A DNA stretch of 22,601 bases from NCBI GenBank assembly GCA_031283025.1, contig JAITCP010000003.1:1-22601 (forward strand). Reading direction: 5' to 3'. Origin of the DNA: Spirochaetaceae bacterium (GTDB lineage: Bacteria; Spirochaetota; Spirochaetia; Treponematales; Breznakiellaceae). Below the pieces are notes generated by a model. The model did not search any database, was not told the origin of the DNA, and worked only from the letters and a program-made list of their open reading frames with translations. Positions within the stretch are counted from its first letter, which is position 1. Each line of letters opens with the position of its first letter. This document shows, piece by piece, positions 8,100 to 13,340 of the stretch. The position numbers were made by a program, and so were the translations under genes.

Positions 8100-10943
8100 T
8101 TACTCCACCACCGAAATCACAAAATCCCGGTAGCCGTCAGGTACCAGCTTTACCGGTTTTTGCCGGTTGAAGCTCATCTTGCTCACCTGCTCAATGACAT
8201 ATTCACCCAGCCTTTCTATCAATACAGCGCCATTGTTCGCTGCCTCCCCGCCTATACCGCGGGTTATTTCAGTTGTAAAATACCCTCCGCCGGAATTCTC
8301 AAACGCGTACTGGTTTTCCTGGCTTGCCGTAAAAATAACCGTGCTCCGGTTTCTCAGGTTGTGAATCAACCGGTTATTGTCCACCCCGCCTGACTCGCAG
8401 GTATCCAGCATAACGATCTTCCTCCCCGGCAGGTCCAGCGCTTTGGTTAATTCGGTAATATTGACCGCGCTTTCCGTATCAAATTTATTATCTCCCGTAA
8501 ATACCGTATCCGAGGGGAGAAAATAGTAAACACCGTCTTCAGTTTTTCCATGGGCAGCTACAAAAAGAACTGCCAGGTCATTGGGCCCGGCCCTTTTTAG
8601 AAAGTCCATATTCGCAAGAATATTCTGTTTGGTAGGCGCTATCGCTTCATTTTTTTCATCATCCGCAATCCAAAGGGTATGTACTTTATTAAAACGTTTT
8701 CCTTCCTGCGCCTTGAACGAATCAATGATTTTTCCGGAATCACTGACACAGGATTGCAGGTTCCTATAAGCAGGATTCGGCGCATATTTATCCACCCCAA
8801 TGGCAAGCACATACAAATCACCTTTTTGTCCAACGCCGCCGCCCTGAGGCGCGCCCTGAGACGAGCTTTGCGGTGCGCTGATTATCACCGGCGCAAGGCC
8901 GTAGTTAGCATCGTTAGCGGCGACAATTTCAATGTAGTTAAGTCCCGGATCAAGCTGTAGGTTGATAGTAAACTCATACTGCTTTTCAGCGGAAGAAGTA
9001 ACAAGTTTGGTATACGCAGGCCGGAGATTCGTGGCGGAAACGATCTGTAATTCGTCAGCACCCAAAAGCCTGCCGTTAATAATAATTTCCACATCACTGA
9101 TCTGGCGTATCCAGTCGGAAGCTGTAACCGTAAGCGTAACCCGCCGCGTTAGGGGATCAACTTCGCCTGCGGTAACTTTCAGCGCCGGAGGAATGGAAGC
9201 GGTTTGAATGTTCACCCCCGGTTTTATGTAGTCAGGATCGGGAAGCCCCTGCAAGCGTCTTTGTACCACTTCCGGCTGATAGAAAGTCTTGGCAAACTGA
9301 TCCATGCCGTAGACATTGTTCCCGATACGGACATTCAAGTGTTGGTCGCCTTTTGGGGAAGCGTTGTAGTAGCCGTCGGGAGTTATGACGATCCATTCGC
9401 CGTCATCAAAGGAGATGAAGGACGCGATTTCTTTTCCGGTGGCGATGTCCCAGAGGCGGGTGGTGCCGTCGGTGGAGGCGGAAAGGATTCGTTTGCCGTC
9501 GGGGCTGAACGCTATGGACCTAACCCGATCTGAATTCCCCGAAAAAGTTCTCAGTTCCCCCCCACTTTCAGTATCCCACAGTTTTATTGTCTTATCCCAA
9601 GAATCGGAAAGTACCCGTATCCCTTCGGGACTGAACGCTACGGAAATAACTGAATTTAAATGCCCAGAAAAGGTTTTCAGTTCCTGTCCGCTTTCAGCAT
9701 CCCACAGTTTTACCGTGTCATCCAAGGAACCAGAAAGTACCCGTGTCCCATCGGGGCTGAACGCTACGGAATTAACCCACTCTGAATGCCCCAAAAAGGT
9801 TCTCAGTTCGCGCCCGCTTTCTACATCCCACAGTTTTACCGTATGATCAGATGAACCGGAAAGTACCCGCGTCCCATCGGGACTGAACGCTACGGAATTA
9901 ACACCACGTGAATGCCCCGAAAAGGTTCTCAGTTCACGCCCGCTTGCGGCATCCCACAGTTTTATCGTGTGATCTTCGGAATCGGAAAGTACCCGCGTCC
10001 CGTCGGGGCTGAACGCTACGGAATTAACCCATAATGAATGTCCCGAAAAGGTTCTCAGTTCACGCCCGCTTGCGGCATCCCACAGTTTTACCGTATGATC
10101 CAGGGAGCCAGAAAGTACCCGCGTCCCGTCGGGGTTGAATGCTACAGACAAAACCGAACCTGAATGCCCCGAAAAGGTTCTCAGTTCCTGCCCGCTTTCA
10201 GCATCCCACAGTTTTACCGTTCTATCATCAGAACCGGAAAGTACCCGCGTCCCGTCAGGGCTGAATGCTACGGACAAAACCGAATCTGAATGCCCCGAAA
10301 AGGTTCTCAGTTCACGCCCACTTGTGGCATCCCACAGTTTTACCGTCCCCCAAGAACCGGAAAGTACCCGTGTCCCGTCGGGGCTGAACGCTACTGATCT
10401 AACCCCACTTGAATGCCCCGAAAAGGTTTTCAGTTCACGCCCGCTTTCAGCATCCCACAGTTTTACCGTATGATCCAGGGAGCCAGAAAGTACCCGCGTC
10501 CCGTCGGGGCTGAACGCTACGGAATTAACCCACTCTGAATGCCCCAAAAAGGTTCTGAGTTCACGCCCGCTTTCAGCGTCCCACAGTTTTACCGTGTCAT
10601 CCAAGGAACCGGAAAGTACCCGTGTCCCTTCGGGGCTGAACGCTACGGAATTAACCGCCCGTGAATGCCCCGAAAAGGTTTTCAGTTCACGCCCGCTTTC
10701 TACATCCCACAGTTTTACCGTTCTATCCAAGGAGCCGGAAAGTACCCGCGTCCCATCGGGGCTAAACGCTACGGACAAAACATTATTTGAATGCCCCGAA
10801 AAGGTTTTCAGTTCACGCCCGTTTTCAACATCCCACAGTTTTACTGTGTGATCAGATGAACCGGAAAGTACCCGCGTACCGTCGGGGCTGAACGCTACGG
10901 AGCTAACATCACGTGAATGCCCCAACTGCGGAAACACCTCCAC
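8100..10943 (-). CDS. WD40-repeat caspase-like (C14) protein, frameshifted from its lipoprotein signal
   Basis: The open frame gives 947 residues from a GTG at 10943. The same frame stays open upstream to 11075, so GTG is probably not the natural start. Twelve WD40 repeats of 42 residues (one of 41) fill about 8-505, almost all reading GHSxxVxSVAFSPDGTRVLSGS then xDxTVKLWD. A linker (FDDGEWIVITPDGYYNASP) and an Ig-like domain (about 590-690) follow, then a caspase-like domain (708-947) with the dyad His798 (AAHGK) and Cys849 (DTCESGG). The second WD40-caspase in the window has the same order, sharing the linker closely. It also has a lipobox just before the matching PQLGHS sequence. Here a lipoprotein signal peptide lies upstream at 11051-11149 but in another frame, separated by a 7-bp repeat tract. 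Likely an outer-envelope sensor with a proteolytic output; Lys/Arg specificity is typical of bacterial C14 enzymes but unproven here. Confidence 0.85.
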   Translation of the reverse strand: MEVFPQLGHSRDVSSVAFSPDGTRVLSGSSDHTVKLWDVENGRELKTFSGHSNNVLSVAFSPDGTRVLSGSLDRTVKLWDVESGRELKTFSGHSRAVNSVAFSPEGTRVLSGSLDDTVKLWDAESGRELRTFLGHSEWVNSVAFSPDGTRVLSGSLDHTVKLWDAESGRELKTFSGHSSGVRSVAFSPDGTRVLSGSWGTVKLWDATSGRELRTFSGHSDSVLSVAFSPDGTRVLSGSDDRTVKLWDAESGQELRTFSGHSGSVLSVAFNPDGTRVLSGSLDHTVKLWDAASGRELRTFSGHSLWVNSVAFSPDGTRVLSDSEDHTIKLWDAASGRELRTFSGHSRGVNSVAFSPDGTRVLSGSSDHTVKLWDVESGRELRTFLGHSEWVNSVAFSPDGTRVLSGSLDDTVKLWDAESGQELKTFSGHLNSVISVAFSPEGIRVLSDSWDKTIKLWDTESGGELRTFSGNSDRVRSIAFSPDGKRILSASTDGTTRLWDIATGKEIASFISFDDGEWIVITPDGYYNASPKGDQHLNVRIGNNVYGMDQFAKTFYQPEVVQRRLQGLPDPDYIKPGVNIQTASIPPALKVTAGEVDPLTRRVTLTVTASDWIRQISDVEIIINGRLLGADELQIVSATNLRPAYTKLVTSSAEKQYEFTINLQLDPGLNYIEIVAANDANYGLAPVIISAPQSSSQGAPQGGGVGQKGDLYVLAIGVDKYAPNPAYRNLQSCVSDSGKIIDSFKAQEGKRFNKVHTLWIADDEKNEAIAPTKQNILANMDFLKRAGPNDLAVLFVAAHGKTEDGVYYFLPSDTVFTGDNKFDTESAVNITELTKALDLPGRKIVMLDTCESGGVDNNRLIHNLRNRSTVIFTASQENQYAFENSGGGYFTTEITRGIGGEAANNGAVLIERLGEYVIEQVSKMSFNRQKPVKLVPDGYRDFVISVVE
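8118..8820 (-). other. Caspase-like catalytic domain with intact His/Cys dyad
   Basis: This part of the WD40-caspase gene begins at GDLYVLAIGVDKY (residue 708). It contains the beta-strand/His motif (LAVLFVAAHGK, His798 codon at 8550-8552) and the Cys motif (IVMLDTCESGG, Cys849 codon at 8397-8399). It aligns by eye with the caspase domains at 12352-13143 (Cys replaced by His) and 17667-20600 (dyad intact). Confidence 0.85.
9430..10920 (-). repeat. Twelve near-identical 126-bp WD40-coding repeats
   Basis: A 126-bp unit repeats 12 times in tandem, one unit being 3 bp shorter. Most units are almost identical at DNA level. Variation is concentrated at the two residues after GHS (RD, NN, RA, EW, SG, DS, GS, LW, RG, EW, NS, DR), at the residue between V and S, and at the residues before and after the conserved Asp of the SxD turn. 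Units 4 and 10 share EW and units 3 and 10 share SLDD, as expected from shuffling between units. The last two units are the most diverged. Confidence 0.9.
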
Positions 10944-11050
10944 ATCAAGCCCATCTACCCGCAGCTTACCCGCTCCCCCGCCAAAATCTCCCTGATTCTG
11001 CTCACTGCTAATTGCTACCTGCTCACCGCTGCCCGTTACGCGCTCATCAC

Positions 11051-11149
11051 CTACTCCCCACTCCCCACTCCCTGCTTACCGCTCGCACACCCCCACAACA
11101 AACACTCCAACGCTAATACCGCGCAAACCAAAACAATAAATTTCCTCAT
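11051..11149 (-). CDS. Lipoprotein signal peptide of the WD40-caspase, ended by a heptamer-tract stop
   Basis: An ATG at 11149 opens a 32-codon frame with a textbook lipoprotein signal: MRKFIVLV, a hydrophobic core, then LLWGC with the lipidated Cys at residue 21. It is followed by ASGKQGVGSGE and a TAG at 11051-11053 inside the heptamer tract. The neighbouring TPR lipoprotein gene has a similar FWGC box. The WD40 frame, open up to 11075, overlaps this one within the tract but is offset by one base. One extra GGGGAGT unit, or two fewer, would join them without a stop. A G-run at 11158-11162 may serve as a weak ribosome site. I read this as the natural N terminus of the WD40-caspase in an off or decayed state; a sequencing error in the tract is the main alternative. 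Confidence 0.75.
   Translation of the reverse strand: MRKFIVLVCAVLALECLLWGCASGKQGVGSGE
11052..11072 (-). repeat. Three-unit heptanucleotide tract at the signal-peptide/mature-protein junction
   Basis: On the minus strand the units are GGGAGTG (11066-11072), GGGAGTG (11059-11065) and GGGAGTA (11052-11058). Because 7 is one more than a multiple of 3, each unit gained or lost changes the frame joining the lipoprotein signal to the WD40-caspase. The tract belongs to the same heptamer family as the other arrays in the window. Confidence 0.85.
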
Positions 11150-11199
11150 AACAAAATCCCCCTGCTCCTAATTTCTAATTCCTCATTGCACACCACTCT

Positions 11200-11220
11200 T
11201 CCCTACTCCCCATTCCCCAC
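11200..11220. repeat. Heptanucleotide tract in the 5' leader
   Basis: CCCTACT, CCCCATT and CCCCAC units lie between promoter-like box B and the lipoprotein start codon of the WD40-caspase gene. Change in unit number here would alter leader length, not frame. Confidence 0.7.
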
Positions 11221-11222
11221 AC

Positions 11223-11257
11223 TATATAAAGGTGAAAAACTCACCTATTTTTTTCCC
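11223..11257 (-). promoter_or_regulatory. Shared promoter-like box, copy B (WD40-caspase gene)
   Basis: On the minus strand: GGGAAAAAAA, TAGGTGA, GTTTTTCAC, then TATATA (11223-11228), about 74 nt before the ATG at 11149. AGGTGA and TCACCT here form a 6-bp inverted repeat. The block 11230-11296 differs from 13198-13264 at only 3 of 67 positions, far more similarity than the genes they precede would predict. Confidence 0.65.
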
Positions 11258-11344
11258 TAAATGTTAATTTTTTCAAAAAAAATATCTTAAAACAAGCCAC
11301 CCGTAAAAATCTCTTGTTTTTTAGCTTACTTATGTTATTCGGAA

Positions 11345-11418
11345 GTCTGGTTTAATACCCCGCGGCTTGCCGCGGCTGAAAGAAGTCAAAACTTGGGAGG
11401 TACGGTATTAAACCAGAC
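11345..11418. repeat. Nested palindrome module 1
   Basis: Perfect 15-bp outer arms, GTCTGGTTTAATACC (11345-11359) and its complement (11404-11418), enclose an inner hairpin CCGCGG-CTTG-CCGCGG (11360-11375) set directly against the left arm, plus a 28-nt spacer. Its GGTTTAATACC core recurs at 11678 and 13376. Confidence 0.8.
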
Positions 11419-11442
11419 GTTTTAATAAATTTCCTATCGAAC

Positions 11443-11504
11443 GAACCTCCGTTCCAGTACGATTCAACGCTAAAAATACCGCAGGGCTTGCCCTGCGGAG
11501 GTTC
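11443..11504. repeat. Nested palindrome module 2
   Basis: Outer arms GAACCTCCG (11443-11451) and CGGAGGTTC (11496-11504) enclose an inner hairpin CCGCAGGG-CTTG-CCCTGCGG (11479-11498) that sits against, and slightly overlaps, the right arm: the mirror image of module 1. Confidence 0.75.
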
Positions 11505-11530
11505 ATTATGAAATTAGTATGGGCGTAAAT

Positions 11531-11589
11531 GAACTTCCCCGCCCTGAAGGGCGGGGTATCCTGTTTGCGTTGCAAACTCGACGAAGTTC
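11531..11589. repeat. Nested palindrome module 3
   Basis: Outer arms GAACTTC (11531-11537) and GAAGTTC (11583-11589) enclose an inner hairpin CCCCGCCC-TGAA-GGGCGGGG beside the left arm. GCAAAC flanks follow in the spacer. The inner hairpin type is common near small transposable elements in many bacteria. Confidence 0.7.
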
Positions 11590-11613
11590 GATCTGTAAGG
11601 AAATTATTTAACT

Positions 11614-11687
11614 GTGGGGTTTACTACCATGTGTTATAAGCGTTACAAAGAATCAACCGCCCTAAAGGGCGGGGTATTAAACCCCAC
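11614..11687. repeat. Nested palindrome module 4
   Basis: Outer arms 11614-11628 and 11673-11687 (GTGGGGTTTA against TAAACCCCAC, extended to 15 bp with one mismatch) enclose an inner hairpin CCGCCC-TAAA-GGGCGG (11657-11672) beside the right arm. Confidence 0.75.
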
Positions 11688-11703
11688 TGCGAATAAAAAA
11701 TAG

Positions 11704-11738
11704 ACTTGTTCAAGAACCCGGTTGGTTTTTGAACAAGT
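11704..11738. repeat. ACTTGTTC hairpin element
   Basis: ACTTGTTCAA (11704-11713) pairs perfectly with TTGAACAAGT (11729-11738), around an AACCCGGTTGGTT centre. A related hairpin with the same centre and changed but still paired arms is at 16510-16544, and a half copy is at 8001-8024. Confidence 0.75.
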
Positions 11739-11775
11739 TAAGCAAAATATTGCGTATTTTACAGTTTTAATAGGA

Positions 11776-11807
11776 AGTTGTTCAAAAACTGAAGTTTTTG
11801 AACAACT
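11776..11807. repeat. Perfect 15-bp palindrome at the border of the Rpn relic
   Basis: AGTTGTTCAAAAACT (11776-11790), a 2-nt GA centre, and the exact complement (11793-11807) lie 10 bp before the first recognisable Rpn-type residues. A matching 14-bp palindrome (12030-12059) interrupts the same relic further down. Confidence 0.85.
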
Positions 11808-11817
11808 CTAATATAAA

Positions 11818-12291
11818 GACAGTGTTTTTTCGTTCCTTTTCGGAAAACCCGCTGTCTTGCGGGAACTGTACTCGGCGCTTGAAGGCGTTACTCTGCCTGA
11901 TGACATGCCGGTTACCATTAACACCTTGTTGTAAAGAGCTTGCGGGGTACAGCGTTTTCGTAGCAAAAGTGAGGGAATATAAAGCTGAACATGGGAATCC
12001 GGAAACGGCGATGAAGAGAGCGATCAGGGAATCTCTAAAAACTTCAGTTTTTAGAGATTTACCGCTGAAAAATGCTATAGGCCGAATGCGTCGGAGGTGA
12101 TGAATATGTTAATGACGGAATGGAATTGGGACGATGCCTTGGCGGTACGTTATGAGGAAGGCATGGAGGATGGCATAGAGAAAGGTCTGGCAATTGCCGC
12201 CCAAAAAGCCATTGGAAAGGGTTTGTCTGTTGAGATGATCCATGACATCACCGGTCTGGATTTGGAAACCATACAAAGACTGAACAGGTAA
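11818..12291 (+). pseudogene. Rpn-family (PD-(D/E)XK nuclease/transposase) relic
   Basis: Three pieces of one protein lie in different frames. 11818-11934 reads DSVFSFLFG ... VLRELYSALEGV ... PVTINTL, the usual N terminus of the Rpn/PDDEXK-transposase family. About 11930-12030 reads AGYSVFVAKVREYKAEHGNP, a stretch that normally lies about 150-200 residues later. About 12082-12291 reads NASEVMNMLMTEWNWDDA then a Glu/Gly-rich coil and a helix ending at TAA, the normal C terminus. So the central nuclease core is deleted, and the frame also shifts at the 12030-12059 palindrome. No start codon is visible because the 11776-11807 palindrome adjoins the N terminus. The intact family promotes recombination and is often multicopy in treponemes; this copy is dead. 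The last open piece from 12097 (64 residues) might still be translated but I doubt it is functional. Confidence 0.8.
12030..12059. repeat. 14-bp palindrome inserted in the Rpn relic
   Basis: AATCTCTAAAAACT (12030-12043), TC, and the exact complement (12046-12059). It falls between two conserved Rpn segments that are in different frames on its two sides, so its insertion probably caused the frameshift. It has the same ACT-TC/GA-AGT centre as 11776-11807. Confidence 0.8.
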
Positions 12292-12315
12292 CTGAGGCTT
12301 GCCATGTGGAGGCTA

Positions 12316-12374
12316 ATCCCCTCACTCCTACCTACTCCCCACTCCCTATACCTACTCCCCACTAATCCCCACTA
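12316..12374. repeat. Heptanucleotide array overlapping the 3' end of the pseudo-caspase gene
   Basis: Degenerate CCCCACT/CCTACTC units run from the end of the Rpn relic into the last codons of the minus-strand pseudo-caspase gene. They supply its final residues (ISGE) and its TAG stop. Confidence 0.75.
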
Positions 12375-13143
12375 CAACATCTCCCGCTCCCTTCGGCACA
12401 TACAAAACAGGAGTTTGCCTGTTGCCGGGTATTCTTTTTACTCTATCGGTAACATAAGGTAAAAGCGCCTGGAGCGTAACTTTCCCGTTAGTAAAGGAGC
12501 CTTCCCTAAAAGCGTCTACAATACTCGATGTGAAATGGCCGCCATACCGTTCACTTTCATAGGCTAACTCATTGTCTTTGCACGCGCCAAAAATAACAAT
12601 GTTTTTTCCGGCAGCTAATTTAATCGCAGTCTCGGAATAGTGTGTATCAAGAATGATAATCTTATTTCCGGGCACATCGAATAGTTTTACATCAAATGAA
12701 TTTACAATATCATTAAAATTGATCATGCTGGCCGGGACAGGTTTTCCGTCATCATCATACCTTATATCGGAAGGCAGCAGGTAATATGCGCCGGTTTCAT
12801 CCAGCATACTATGCAAAGCAAAATACAAAATAACCGTGTCAGTTGGTTTGGCGTTACGCAAAAACGTCAAATTTGAAAGGATATTATTTTTAGCAGGTTT
12901 AACCGTTTCCGTATCGGCAATAAGAAGCGTATGAACCTTGTTAAAGGCTTTTCCTTCCTGCGCCACAAACAATTCGCAGATATTTTTAGCGTCGCTTACG
13001 CAAAAATGCAGGCTGGGATAGTATTGATTATTGGGATACTCGTTTATTCCGATAGCAAATACCCACAAATCGCCCTTTTGCTCCTGCGCATTTATTGAGG
13101 CGATTACCAAACAAAGAAACAAAACAACCGCAAACTTTTTCAT
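12352..13143 (-). CDS. Exported caspase-like protein with catalytic Cys replaced by His
   Basis: This 263-residue protein has a signal peptide (MKKFAVVLFLCLVIASINA, cleavage near residue 20) and one caspase-like domain filling the rest. It parallels the caspase domains of both WD40 proteins (GDLWVFAIGINEYP, SDAKNICELF, FNKVHTLLIAD, AYYLLPSDI). The His position is kept (H111) but in LHS instead of GHG. The catalytic Cys in DTCESGG/DSCFSGG is His here (H168, DTHYSE; codon CAC at 12640-12642), so it should be inactive as a protease. The fold seems intact and the reading frame is full length, so a regulatory, decoy or binding role is plausible. GAAGGAG lies upstream of the ATG. Its upstream block is almost identical to that of the WD40-caspase gene. 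Confidence 0.85.
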   Translation of the reverse strand: MKKFAVVLFLCLVIASINAQEQKGDLWVFAIGINEYPNNQYYPSLHFCVSDAKNICELFVAQEGKAFNKVHTLLIADTETVKPAKNNILSNLTFLRNAKPTDTVILYFALHSMLDETGAYYLLPSDIRYDDDGKPVPASMINFNDIVNSFDVKLFDVPGNKIIILDTHYSETAIKLAAGKNIVIFGACKDNELAYESERYGGHFTSSIVDAFREGSFTNGKVTLQALLPYVTDRVKRIPGNRQTPVLYVPKGAGDVVVGISGE

Positions 13144-13191
13144 ACATCTCTCCTTCTTACAAAATTGAAACCCATACGGGCTCCCCTGCCT

Positions 13192-13225
13192 ATTATAAGG
13201 TGAAAAACTCCCCTGTTTTTTTCCC
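13192..13225 (-). promoter_or_regulatory. Shared promoter-like box, copy A (pseudo-caspase gene)
   Basis: On the minus strand: GGGAAAAAAA, CAGGGGA, GTTTTTCAC, then a consensus TATAAT (13192-13197), about 49 nt before the ATG. The region 13198-13264 matches the block upstream of the WD40-caspase gene at 64 of 67 positions. Confidence 0.65.
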
Positions 13226-13286
13226 TAAATGTTAATTTTTTCAAAAAAAATGTCTTAAAACAAGGGCTGTCCTGCAGCAGGCAGGC

Positions 13287-13316
13287 TTGAACACCGGCTA
13301 TTTTTTCAGGTATACT
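13287..13316 (+). promoter_or_regulatory. Sigma70-type promoter for the exported beta-rich protein
   Basis: TTGAAC (13287-13292) and TATACT (13311-13316) are 18 nt apart. AAGGGG (13325-13330) then lies 10 nt before the TTG start codon at 13341. This makes the TTG at 13287, which is the -35 element itself, an unlikely translation start. Confidence 0.65.
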
Positions 13317-13340
13317 TTTTGGAAAAGGGGATCATTTGTA

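Larger units (their letters stand above)
11150..11817. other. Gene-free region: promoter box, heptamers and four nested palindromes
   Basis: No credible coding region is seen in these 668 bp. From left to right they hold the leader of the WD40-caspase gene with a heptamer tract (11200-11220), promoter-like box B with its long AT-rich upstream block (to 11296), four nested-palindrome modules (11345-11687), and two further hairpins (11704-11738 and 11776-11807) that adjoin a decayed Rpn-type gene. Confidence 0.75.

Noticed and set aside
9385..10851. Open plus-strand frames across the WD40 region
   Set aside because: They are antisense shadows: they repeat the same 42-residue pattern and lack ribosome sites and independent homology.
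9430..10920. Regular 126-bp repeats as a possible CRISPR array or satellite
   Set aside because: The repeats are coding in one continuous frame and each unit is a WD40 motif; there are no short repeats with unique spacers.
11223..11257. Rho-independent terminator on the plus strand (6-bp stem followed by T-run)
   Set aside because: There is no plus-strand gene ending before it, the stem is not conserved in the other copies, and the conserved parts place it as a minus-strand promoter region.
11345..11687. Integron attC sites, considered because treponemes can carry integrons
   Set aside because: The outer arms lack the RYYYAAC/GTTRRRY core sites, there are no cassette genes between modules and no integrase is in the window.
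12097..12291. Independent small gene of 64 codons
   Set aside because: Its sequence is the C-terminal coil and helix of the Rpn family, continuous in upstream frame with NASEV, so it is better read as the tail of the relic.
13287..13340. Translation start at the TTG at 13287 for the exported protein
   Set aside because: That TTG is part of a good -35 element with a -10 at 13311, and no ribosome site precedes it; the TTG at 13341 has AAGGGG upstream and begins a signal peptide.
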